A stretch of DNA of 64,000 bases from NCBI GenBank assembly GCA_011037195.1, contig JAAEAF010001535.1:12522-76521 (forward strand). Direction: 5' to 3'. Position numbers and translations under genes: made by a program. This DNA comes from Triatoma infestans (lineage: Eukaryota; Arthropoda; Insecta; Hemiptera; Reduviidae). The notes below the pieces were generated by a model that worked only from the letters and a program-made list of their open reading frames with translations, was not told where the DNA came from and ran no database searches. Position 1 is the first letter of the stretch, and the number at the start of each line of letters is the position of its first letter. Positions 47,560-57,515 of the stretch are shown piece by piece.

Positions 47560-48662
47560 TAGGGGATTATTGCACTGCAACCTGAAAGGTATATTGTGCC
47601 CTCCGGAGCCTTCTCCCCTGCACAGCAGGCCTCCAAGCAGCGTTCTCTAGCTACAGACAGCACTGTCCATTACCGGACATGCCTCCCGTGTACCCCTTTC
47701 CACTTGGTACTGGGGAAGGGGGTAGTTTAGGACCGTAACTACCCTTTCGGGTTTACCAGTCCCCCATTGCAAGCAACGGGATCGTTTAAGAAGAGAGGGA
47801 TGTCACCACCATGGAGAGACTGTTAGTGCAATACCTCTCTATGGCGGAAGGGCCTAGGCACACCCCCGCTTGACCCATTTAAGGGCAGGTTGAGATACGC
47901 TCAACCAGCGCGCAAAGTGATCCACAAATCGGTCACACTTCATGCCCTGAAGCTAGGGAAGGTACCCCCTAGCAGGTTCTGGTGAACCGCGCACACCCAG
48001 CAAATGCGCTTCCAGCTACAGGCTGGCACCGGGGTTTACTTTATATTGCGAGTCTCCTCCCGCTCAACTCATGACCTCGGTCATTGGTGTTGTTGCTTAA
48101 ATACACGGCCACTACGAATCCAACCTCAATTGCAAGCAATTGGCTTGGAAACTGGTGCTTGTACCCGTAGTACAGTATTTCAACTCTAACGAGCTGGCGT
48201 GACTGATCGCACGCCCGTTGGATCTACAGGTTCCATCTACTCCTGTCCATTGCCTCAAGTACAGGGGTTCAGTGACTCAGGATACTTACAGGCAACCCTG
48301 CAAAGGGAAAAGATCAGGATAGGATTGGTCGGGACGAGGGATTCCCGACCCTGGGAATGCCAGAGGCTGATTGCACCCCGAAGGATGGGCGATGGTGAAG
48401 CCAGATACCCACGCCCAACCATTACCGGACAGTGAATTGTAGAGGTCCTAGGAAGAAAAAAAATCTAAGGGCAGCATGCTGGATTTGAACCGGTAGATTG
48501 TCTACTGTGTTTGTCCTCGTCTGTAAAGTAAAGTATGTAGTTTCAAGTGTATTGTGTACTGTTCTGATGAAGTGCATGGAGTACTGAGCTGTGGTAACCC
48601 ATGGGGGTCGCTACTCCCCAAGTAACTGCATGGAACAGATACCCCTTGCGTGCATTCCGCAC
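47560..48662 (-). repeat. Right arm of the 1.1-1.2 kb inverted repeat
   Basis: The reverse complement follows the left arm block by block. It lacks about 90 bp that in the left arm include the SINE A box. The interrupting insert (47680-48418) is flanked here by perfect CCATTACCGGACA repeats. Confidence 0.75.
47680..48418 (-). mobile_element. GC-rich element nested in a SINE, 13-bp TSD
   Basis: 739 bp between CCATTACCGGACA at 47667-47679 and 48419-48431, exactly within the SINE block that elsewhere reads GTCCGGTGATGGACAG. Sister insert in the left arm at 45842-46586, with diverged flanks (TGTCCGATGATTG / TGTCCGGTGCTGG). Non-coding; possibly a truncated non-LTR 5' region or a separate SINE-like unit, not identified. 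Confidence 0.65.
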
Positions 48663-48710
48663 AACTAAGTAAAATAATTTTTTTTTTTTGCAAAAATGTA
48701 AAAAAAAGAG

Positions 48711-48765
48711 TCATAGGTTTATTATATCTTCCAAATTTAAAGGAAATCGTTGAGAGTCGTTTCGA

Positions 48766-48796
<31 letters not shown>

Positions 48797-49698
48797 ACCT
48801 AAAGTGACAATTTCGATTTTCTATTATTATTTATATTATATGGGTGCTAGAAAACTATAAATTGTACAGATGTAGTAATTTAACAGGAAAGCTTAATAAC
48901 TTTATTTAACATAACCCCACCCCTCCCCTAAAAGTGCCCTTAAATGAATTTTTCCCAGAGAAATGTTTTAAATAAAATTTGTAGATCTTTGTATGCGTAG
49001 TTTATACGGGAAGTTTCAAGAAACTCGTTAGAGCCATTTTTGAGAAAATCGCAAAAAAGGTGAAAAAATTATTTAGTAAAGTGGTAAAGTAAACGTAATT
49101 CCGGTCATCCGATATTTTTCAAACTCGGAATTTCAACAACAAATTTAATTCTAATTAACATTATTTAGATGACAGAATTGTATAATGAACTGAAACAGCA
49201 TTTCAGCTAAAAACCTAACCCCTCCCCCTCCCCCAGAAGTGCCCTTAAATGATTTTTTCCCGGAGAAATGTTTCAAATAAAAGTTGTAGCTCTTTGTATG
49301 TGTGGTTGATATACCAAGTTTGAAGTATATCGTCGGAGCCATTTTTTGAGAAAATCGCAAAAAAGTAAAAAAAAAAAAAAAAAAAAAAACTAGTAAAGAG
49401 GTACTTCCGGTTGGGGCATTTAGACAGATAACTTACTGTCCAGATCTCATGGTGATAACTAAACGGAATATCATGTTTCAACTTTCTACGGTTTCTCGTT
49501 TTTGAGCTATGCTCTTCACATACGTACATACACACAAACACACACATGCCAACACAGTCACACACATAGACCATTTGCTAAAAACCACTTTTTCGCACTC
49601 AGGGGACCGACCTCAAAACGGATATTTCCGGTGAAAATCTATATGGAATATTTGACACGATTACAATACTTTCTCTTACTAGGAATAAGAGAAAGTAA
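48711..49698 (+). mobile_element. Helitron-like repeat (H family)
   Basis: 5' end replaced by a 28-A run (48767-48794). The body has all landmarks, a CA-rich tract and the 3' end TTACTAGGAATAAGAGAAAG. Confidence 0.65.
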
Positions 49699-49761
49699 TA
49701 AAGTATGCAAGTAAAATAAAAAGCAAGTAAAAATCTTGCAATTTTTAGGTTTTAGGAAATT

Positions 49762-50425
49762 TTTACTTTTTCTTCCAGTAAGAGGAAGGAAGTATTGTAA
49801 TCGTGTAAAATTTTGATATGGAGTTTTCACCGGAAATGCATGTTATGAGGTCCCCTGAGTCCGAAAATGTATTTTTTAGAAAATGGTCTGTTGTGTGTGT
49901 GTGTGTGAGAGAAGAATATCACAAAAACGAAAAGTCGCAAGAAGCTCAAAATTTGATATTCCATTTAGATACTACCAACGCATCATACCCGGAAGACTTC
50001 GGCCAAAATCCATGAATCCGGAAGTGGCACTTTACTGAATGGTTTTTTTTTTTTCAGTTTTTTTTATTTTCTCGAAAACCGCTCCAACGATTTTCTTTAA
50101 ACTTAGCATATTAACATTTTTACGGGAAAATTCTAACTGAATCCTTAAATAGCAGACTTATGTGGCTTGAGGATTATGTTTTTCTTTAAAGTGCTATTTT
50201 ACTTTATTATACAATTCTATTATCTCAATAATATTAATTAGAATTAAATATGTTTACAAAATTAGTTGGCAGGAAGTGCTTTGTTACTGAACTATTTTTC
50301 CATTTTTTTGCTGTATTCTCCATAAAAACCTTGAAAAATTCTTTTTTTGGTTGAGACTATGAATAGAGAGAGACCTATCACTTTTGTTACAAACTTTTTT
50401 CCAAGAAAGTTCATTTAGGGAGAAG
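49762..50425 (-). mobile_element. Helitron-like repeat (H family), partial
   Basis: Minus copy beginning ACTTTTTCTTCCAGTAAGAG, with a (GT)n tract at about 49893-49907. Its distal part ends where a foldback element is inserted (50438). Confidence 0.6.
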
Positions 50426-50437
50426 GTTATGTAATAG

Positions 50438-50813
50438 AGGAAGATTCTTCTCGACCGTTACTTGTATGAAGGAAAGGATTTTGAGTTTCGGTCTTTTTTT
50501 AAACAAAAATAAAAAAACTTAAATTTTTGCCAACGTTTCGACAAATATATTGTCTTTTTCAAGGCATAAAAAAATAAAAAATATAAAAACTAAAAAATCT
50601 TTAAAACTAGAGTGTTGTTGAGGTGTTCTCAACTTTTTAGTTCTAAATTTTACATAAGTGTTCAAGTTAGATATGTTTTAAAGATTTTTTAGTTTTTATA
50701 TTTTTTATTTTTTATGCCTTGAAAAAGACAATATATTTGTCGAAACGTTGGCAAAAATTTAAGTTTTTTTATTTTTGTTTAAAAAAAGACCGAAACTCAA
50801 AATCCTTTCCTTC
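50438..50813. mobile_element. Foldback element with hammerhead-like arms (type C) and 12-bp TSD
   Basis: 376 bp. GTTATGTAATAG at 50426-50437 and 50814-50825 bracket it. The arms are nearly perfect inverted copies, each with GCCAACGTTTCGACAAATAT or its complement. The asymmetric tail (GGAAGATTCTTCTCGACCGT..) is on the left, i.e. opposite orientation to the copy at 33614. Confidence 0.8.
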
Positions 50814-50817
50814 GTTA

Positions 50818-51111
50818 TGTAATAGGATCTGAAGAGAAGGATCCATAGCAAAGAGGGAGACAAAATTTGACAGGATCACTCTCTAGCTTTGGCCAGACTA
50901 GAGTGGGACTGTTTAAATCAGTTACGGGAGAGTATTCTGGGGTCTTGCAGCAGAGTCCACAACGCGTCATCAACTTTCTCTTTACCTCTCATTACCATTT
51001 TATATAATTTCAGTGTAAAGTCCAGAAAGTTTGTATTACCTTACTATTATACAATGTTCAGCTTTACTTCTAGTTTATTTATCTATCTAACCCAGTTTCT
51101 CTCCCTGTATT
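50818..51111 (+). mobile_element. LTR fragment, family L2
   Basis: Starts TGTAATAGGATCTGAAGAGA. Contains TGTAAAGTCCAGAAAGTTTG (compare TATAAAGTCC in other LTRs here) and CTAACCCAGTTTCTCTCC. A 45-bp piece of it recurs at 52487-52532 beyond the LINE. Confidence 0.55.
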
Positions 51112-51114
51112 CAC

Positions 51115-51240
51115 GAACTTGGTGAATTTGCTCTGACGACGAATGAAAATCCGAAACCGGTCCGGAACCAAATGAATATGCATGCTATGACGGATAAAAT
51201 ACCAGATGTTATCCTACATTGCGGACCCATCCACATATTC
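51115..51240 (+). mobile_element. Type-B hammerhead-like unit
   Basis: The core at 51127-51168 reads CTGACGA-(C)GAATGAAAATCC-GAAA-CCGGTC. The 3' end is CCACATATTCAAT. Confidence 0.6.
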
Positions 51241-51294
51241 AATGATATTAATAATTTTGAAGAAAATCGTCGAAGCCGTTTTCGAGAAAATTAC

Positions 51295-52486
51295 CAGTGC
51301 GGTTTTAGGAAGAACAGTTAACGGTGGATCAAATCTTTTCTGTAAGGCAAATGCTTGAAAAGGCATATAAGTACGTTGTGGGCCTGCACCATGTTTTTCT
51401 TAGATCTTAAACAGGCTTACGACTTGATGCGCAGGTATGAGCTAATAAATGCAATGAGAAGTTTAGGAATCCCTTGTAAACTGATAAGTCTGGCAGGAAT
51501 GACATTGATAAGTACAAAATATACTCTCGGAGTTTTTCAATATAACCTGTGGTTTAAGGCAAAGTGATCCATTTGCTCCAACAATGTTTAACCTGGCATC
51601 AGAATGGGCAGTACGAGCAATTAAAATTAACCCAAATGGTAAAATTTATACCAGACTGACCCAGCATGTCGCTTACACGGATGATATCCTCATTTCCGGA
51701 CGTACCAAAGCTGCGTTAGAAGGGACCCTGGAAGAATTGGAAAGAAGAGCAAGGAGACTTGGTTTACAAGTTAATATTGAGAAATCCTTGTATATGCAAT
51801 CATCCAGGAACCAAGTAGTCAGCAGTGGTATGGTATGTATCAATGGAAAAGACTTTCCTACTGGCAACAGTTTTAAATATCTGAGAGCGATAGTGAATAG
51901 CACAAATGCAATCGAACCTGAAATTAAAACCAGACTTGCAGCCGGCAATAGATATCTCTTTGCGCTGGCGAAAGTTATGAGTGATCTAAGATGTCTATCA
52001 CGTGACGCCAAGATAACGCTGTACAAGACAGTAATAAGGCTACTTGTGACATATGCTAGCGAGACATGGGTATTGTCAAAAGAAAGTGCTGATTTGCTTG
52101 GAATATGGGAGAGAAAGGTTTTAAGGAAAATATTTGGCCCAAGAATTGAAAACGGACAGTGGCGTGCAGGAAAGAATGATGAGCTATACCAGCTGTTTAA
52201 AGAGCTAGATATCGTCACTCTTGTAAGAAAGTTTCGACTCCGATGGATAGGTCATATAGAATGAATGGACGAAGAAAGACTGCCAAAAAAACTCCTTTAT
52301 GGACGACCAGGTGGTGCTCAACGAAGAGGAAGACCGCGCTTGCGGTGGATAGATAACGTCCAGGCGGACCTATCAATGTTGGGAATCCGAAGATGGAGGG
52401 CAAAAGCCCAAGATAGAGATGGCTGGCACAATCTTGTGGATGAGGCCTGGGTCCGCAAGGATTGCTGAGCCGAAATAATAATAAAG
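51295..52486 (+). pseudogene. LINE reverse-transcriptase 3' fragment (nearly intact C-terminus)
   Basis: YQCGFRKN.., FLDLKQAYDLMRR, then a 226-codon open frame (51584-52264). This has AYTDDILISGRT (degenerate YADD), LGLQVNIEKSLYM, FKYLRAIVNSTNAI and LYKTVIRLLVTYASETWVLS, and ends KFRLRWIGHIE. After one stop it continues LPKKLLYGRPGGAQRRGRPR..W.DNV..DL to 52468, followed by an AATAATAAT-type tail. 5'-truncated. Long open frames suggest it is younger than the other LINEs here. Confidence 0.82.
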
Positions 52487-52924
52487 TCCAGACAGTTTGT
52501 ATTACTTTACTATTATACAATGTTCATTTTAATAAATTTACATTCTTCTAGTGACATAAAATTGGAGGCCGCATTTAGTTAAAATTATAACTTTGAAGAA
52601 AATCTGTCATTAAAATCTGTACCGTGCAAGGAAGTATCGAATTTTCACCGAAAATACTCGTTTTGAGGTCCCCTGAATACGATGAAATGTTTTTTTTTTA
52701 GAAAATAGTCTGTGAGTTTGTGAACAGCCGGCTCAAAAACAAAAAATCGCAGAAAGTTAAAAACGTTTCTGGGAATCGTTGGTATCATCATGGGATCCGA
52801 CAAGAAGTTATCAGTCAATATTCCTCAACCGGAAGTCCCACATTACTGAATAAATGTTTCAGTATTGTGCAATTTTTATGAAAACGGCTTCAACGATTTT
52901 CTTCAAACTTATTAATTTCATTGA

Positions 52925-53150
52925 ATATGTGGATGGGGTCCGCAATGTTGGATAACATTTGGAATTTTAGTTGTCGTAGCATGCATATTTATTTGGTTCC
53001 TAACCGGTTTCGGATTTTCATCCATCATCAGAGCAAAGTTCGTGACACAAATTTGGTGAATTTGCTCTGAAGATGGATGAAAATCCGAAACCGGTCAGGA
53101 AGCAAATGAATATGCATGCTACGATGGATTAAATTCCAGAATATTAATAT
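52925..53150. mobile_element. Foldback of two type-B hammerhead-like units
   Basis: Minus core 52996-53037 (CTGATGA-(T)GGATGAAAATCC-GAAA-CCGGTT) and plus core 53061-53101 (CTGAAGA..CCGGTC) point away from each other across a short spacer. Flanked by a TATTAAT direct repeat that may be its target duplication. Confidence 0.65.
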
Positions 53151-53271
53151 CAAATACAAATTTAACGTGCTACAATTTTGTTTTGAAACATTTCTCAAGG
53201 AAAATTCATTTAAGGAGGGGGCTTATGGGGGAGAGTTGTGATTGTGTTTTCCTCTTTAGGTTATCATTAAT

Positions 53272-53415
53272 CATCAGAGATATTTTCCGTGATAGCCTGC
53301 TTCTTTTTGTAGTCATCGACCGGTTTCGGGCGTTCGCCAATCATCAGGATGTTTTTGTCAAATAGTATGATACGTAACACAGAGTTGCACAGATCAAATA
53401 CAGTTGATACAATCC
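53272..53415 (-). mobile_element. Single type-A hammerhead-like element with 9-bp TSD
   Basis: 144 bp between ATCATTAAT at 53263-53271 and 53416-53424. The core (53314-53351, minus) reads CATC-CTGATGA-(T)TGGC(GAAC)GCCC-GAAA-CCGGTC-GATG. Inserted in an H-family repeat whose sequence resumes on the other side. Confidence 0.8.
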
Positions 53416-53446
53416 ATCATTAATTCTATCATTTAATTAATTTTAA

Positions 53447-53697
53447 TTAGAATTAAAATTTAACTTAATGGTTTAAAATGAAGTAATAATTTTTTTGCTG
53501 AATGGATTTCACTAAACTAATAAAAATACAGAGACCTACCGCAATAAGTCTGTTTCACACCAGATGTTTTAATAATTAGAATTAAAATGTAATTTAATGG
53601 TTTAAAATGAAGTACATATTTTTTGCTGAATGGATTTCACTAAACTAATAAAAATACAGAGACCTACCGCAATAGTCTGTTTCACACCAGATGTTTT
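53447..53697. repeat. Tandem duplication, 2 x about 126 bp
   Basis: Two nearly identical direct copies of the H-family 5' part (GAATGGATTTCACTAAACTA, then AGACCTACCGCAATA, then TTTCACACCAGATGTTTTA). Only a few bases differ. Confidence 0.8.
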
Positions 53698-53699
53698 AA

Positions 53700-53830
53700 A
53701 TATCAGACGCTGCAAAAATTCATTTTGTGGTCATCGACTAGTTTTGGACGTTCACCCATCTTCAGAATGGGTCGATAAAACAGTGCGATAACACCACTGT
53801 CAGTTATACAATACACCTACATAATAATCG
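53700..53830 (-). mobile_element. Type-A hammerhead-like element, decayed
   Basis: TCATCGACTAGTTTTGGACG replaces TCATCGACCGGTTTCGGGCG, so GAAA and the ACCGGU palindrome are both damaged. Probably an old copy. Confidence 0.55.
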
Positions 53831-54068
53831 AATCAGATCTATGACAGGTTGTTAAGAGATAGCTTGCAAAACCGATATGTGAGAATTCATGGCCAGGAAT
53901 TACATATATTAAATTAGAAAACATAAACAATCTTGACAATTAAGTTCTTCAGAAACTGTTTCATTCTAACATAATACAACGTTAACGATTATTTCAGACT
54001 ACTTTCTCTCTAAAAAGTTTCTACTTGCGATAAAAATTGAATCTTATTTGGGACTTAATTCTAGGGGA

Positions 54069-54493
54069 CTTTGGTGAGGATCGGTCAAGAAAAAAAAACA
54101 TTCAGTTATGCCAATGTTTTGACAGAGTTTCCTGTCTTTATCAAGGCTTTAATATATAGAAAGTCGTGAAGACGTGGAGAAAGAATTTTTAAACTTACAC
54201 ATTTGTTACATTGCAAAAACATAAAATGGAAAATTAAAAGTTACTAGTGCCTTGTCTTAAATCATCTTGGCACTAGTAAATTTAATTTTCCATTTTATGT
54301 TTCTGCGTTGTAACAAATGTGTAAGTTTAAAAATTCTTTCTCCACATCTTTACGACTTTCTATATATTGAAACCTTAATAAAGACAGGAACCTCTGCCAA
54401 AATATTGGCATAACTGAACTGTTTTTTTTCTTGACCGATCCTCACCAAATTTCTTCATAAAATAATTCATCAACGGTCAACAAATTCTTTTAT
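54069..54493. mobile_element. Foldback element with hammerhead-like arms (type C') and 11-bp TSD
   Basis: ATTCTAGGGGA at 54058-54068 and 54494-54504 bracket a 425-bp unit. Arms of about 190 bp are almost perfect inverted copies: GGTGAGGATCGGTCAAGAAA left, its complement at about 54420-54450. Each arm carries TTGATAAAGACAGG..CTGTC.AAAC.TTGGC or a variant. The right end has a unique tail of about 45 bp. Confidence 0.8.
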
Positions 54494-54844
54494 ATTCTAG
54501 GGGAACTTATCAACGGTTATCAGCAGTATCAGTTCAAACCCAGTGGAGGGACCCTAGACAGTCAAAATTTCGGGACCCTTTCGCAAATTATCATCTAATA
54601 AGTTTATATTTATTTATAATACAAAGGATCCAACTCTTTGTAAAGAGTTTATAAGTTTAAAAAAATAAATATTCCAATTTCTATATAATATCCGGCTGTT
54701 TTAATAAATCAAGTGAAATAATTTATCGATAGTTAACTATAATCGTTTTAAGGCATAATGACCGTAAAAAAATAAAAAAAATAAACCAATTTTATTAACT
54801 AAACATATTAACAATTATTAATTTAATTAAACAATTTAGTAATT

Positions 54845-55432
54845 TTAGTAAGGGGAAGTATTACGATTGTGCCAGATTTTTGAAATTTATTTTTTAACCG
54901 GAAATACAAGATTTGACTTCATCTGAAAATGAAAAAAAAAAATTTTTAGCAAACGGCCTGTATGTATGTGTGTAAGGTATGGTATAAGTACTTTAAAGGA
55001 ATGCTTAACGTCACTGTTCCCCAGAATCCTCAAAAAAATCGATGTTCCTGGGAATATTAGTTTCAAACAAAACTAATACGTATTTATGTGTTTAGATAGT
55101 ATACGAAGTTTAAAGAAAAATCCGTTTATGAGAAAATCAGAAAAACTGAAAAATTCATTAAAGTTGGTTGATAGAATTTGCCCGAAATCTGCGTGTCTGA
55201 TGCGGTGGTAGTGCTTAAACGGATTACCAAGTTTAAGCTTCCTGCGACATTTCGTTTTTGAAATATTCCGTTAACCCACATTTACATAGGCACACACGCA
55301 CACACACATAGACAGACCACTTTTTTCGTATTTAGGGGATCCTGAAAAATGTATTTACGTTAAACTCAATTTCGAAAATCTAGCTCCATTGCAATACTTC
55401 TTCTTACTAGGCGTAAAAGGGAATAAAAATAT
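54845..55432. mobile_element. Helitron-like fragments, head-to-head
   Basis: A minus-sense fragment (54845-54980, AACCGGAAATACAAG) is followed by a plus-sense fragment (about 55000-55432) ending TTACTAGGCGTAAAAGGGAA. Confidence 0.5.
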
Positions 55433-56059
55433 AAATAATAGTTAAGTTTGGCCGTAGTTAATGATACGAAGTATATTGGTGGACGTTTCCATCACTTAAT
55501 TGCCCAGGAGAGGTAAATAATTACGTTTCTAAAAGTTGGTTTCATATATATGTCCGAAATGTAGGAAAAAAATGTTTCTTGTATTTTTTAGAACTATGAT
55601 CACGTTGGCCATTTTATAGTTTTGCAATGGAGATTATTTCGATGAAATATAGTTATTTATTGAACAGTGATTAATACTTTTTTTTACACTGGAGTTCAAA
55701 TATTGACCACACGAACATATCTGGCAGCTAAACGAATGTAAAAATACTTTACTCACTTGTTGAATATTAATCATCTGAAAATTGGTCCTTAACTTATTTA
55801 CATATAAAAATGTGCAAATACTGAGTCTGCACTTTAATTCCAGTTAAATATTACCTCTCTCTATAACCTACTCTTTTGGTATAACATTGTACTGTACACT
55901 CTACTTATTAACTAATGTTTGATATAAACTTATAGATTTTATGTAAATAAACGTTAAACAGTAAGCAAAAACTGTAATGAGAAATAACACATATGTCACC
56001 AAACTATATAATGTAAATGCGGAAGATAAGAGGTTATAAAAAATAATGCCAAAAACTTA

Positions 56060-57170
56060 CACATTAGCGCTACAGTCAGGTGGTACATTGCTTCCCTCTT
56101 TGGAAAAATAATAATAATAATAAATTGCAAAATAAACAAAGTAAGTTAAATAAATAAGTTTTATTTTTCCGGGCGACGAGATTTCCTGACAATTCTTCCA
56201 CTTCTTGAGGTGGAAACGAGCTGGGAAACGTATGTAACTGCTTGAACCAGTTTCCTTCAATGTCTTCTTTGCTTTTAGTCTCAGTATTAGATCTGGGTAT
56301 TTGCTGGGTAACTTCTTCATTTAGATTGGGTTTCTTGTCTTCTACTAACCGGATGGGGCTGGTTATATAAGAATTTGAAAATATGAAAACGAAGTTGAAG
56401 AGAAATGTGTGGGCGGCCATAGTGATTATATAGAGAAATGGGTTCTTTCGCCCCAGAGCTCTGGAAATTTGTAAGGTATAACTTAGGCTTATTGATATGT
56501 GTGATAGCAAGTTTATTAGTTCCTGGTCTTCTTGCGCTTTCTTTAATTCTACGATAATTGCATCGGTTGTCTAATTGATGACTTCTATCTTTGACATATT
56601 TTTTTGACTGAAATATTTTTTTCACCTTTAATGTGCTAAATATTGTTTTAAATTGACTGATAAAATTCATCTGGGGAAGGCTTTTTCCATGTTTTGAGAA
56701 AAGGCCTGCGTAAGTGGTTTATGATCGGTGCTTACAATTATTTCTTTTCCTTCAAACATATGTCTGAAATGTTTCTTTGTTTTAAATACCGCAGTTAGCT
56801 CGCGAACATATGTAGAATTGCTAGAGCTTCTTTTCAGCAGCAATTTCACAGAACAATTTTTGAGAGAAAAATATAATGGAGTCAATATTCCTTGCTGGAT
56901 CTGCTGAATACACCTTCTGTTGCCGCATCGGATGCATCAGTAACCGGTAGGAAATTTGATTAGAAAAAAGCTAAAATTGCTAAATTTGCCAAACTATCTT
57001 TCGTCATTAGGAATGCGTCCAGACTTAAATCCGATAAAGCCGAAGCTTTTTCTTTACAATTCGTAAAGTGTGGCTTGGATACTTGCTTCATGTGGTATAA
57101 ACCTGTGGTAAAAATTAGTGAGACCCAGAAAACTTTTCAAATTTGCGTACTTGTCTGGTTGTGAGTAATC
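56060..57170 (-). pseudogene. Ty3/gypsy pol relic (RT thumb, RNase H, beyond)
   Basis: The minus strand, from about 57160, reads with frameshifts a FLGL.N-type RT thumb, then TDASDAAT, TPLYFSLKNC and YVRELTAVFKTKKHFRHMFE, and EIIVSTDHKPLTQAF, a gypsy RNase H. RLNFISQF-like residues and the connection region follow. A 144-codon frame (56510-56076) continues downstream with a hydrophobic segment, of unknown identity. Inactive. Confidence 0.78.
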
Positions 57171-57515
57171 AACCACACAACATACTCAATCATGGGCAGG
57201 GGTGGGGAGCAACACTTGATGCATGATATTTAAACCTAAAAACTCTAGTAGGTTGTCATATTGATGAGGAGCTTACGTTGTGTAACCTATTGATGACTAC
57301 TGAAGTGTTTTTTAGCATTCAATAATTTTCAACCTTTTTCAATCGCCCAGTAATGGTGTTGAAATTCAACTAAATTAGTTCCAAAGTGTCCCCTCTAACA
57401 TCATGTTTTTGTTTATATGAATGGAATTAATTATGTTTACATTATTAGTAAAAATTAAGGGTTTAAAGTGCTATTAAAACTTCGTATCAGGACTTTTGCA
57501 ATGACCCACTATAAT

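Larger units (their letters stand above)
52620..53565 (-). mobile_element. Helitron-like repeat (H family), interrupted twice
   Basis: Minus copy. CACCGAAAATACTCGTTTTG near the left end and TTTCACACCAGA at 53552-53563 on the right mark its ends. A type-B foldback (about 52925-53150) and a type-A unit (53272-53415) are inserted in it. Confidence 0.65.

Noticed and set aside
48767..48794. Poly(A) tail of a retrocopy
   Set aside because: The 28-A run lies inside a Helitron-like repeat at a place where other copies also have shorter A-runs; no retrocopied sequence precedes it.
51673..52218. 181-codon minus-strand ORF
   Set aside because: Shadow of the LINE reverse-transcriptase frame on the plus strand.
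56076..56510. Possible envelope-like gene after gypsy pol
   Set aside because: The 144-codon frame has one hydrophobic stretch but no signal peptide, cleavage site or glycosylation pattern I could defend; it is probably frame-shifted pol/3' sequence.
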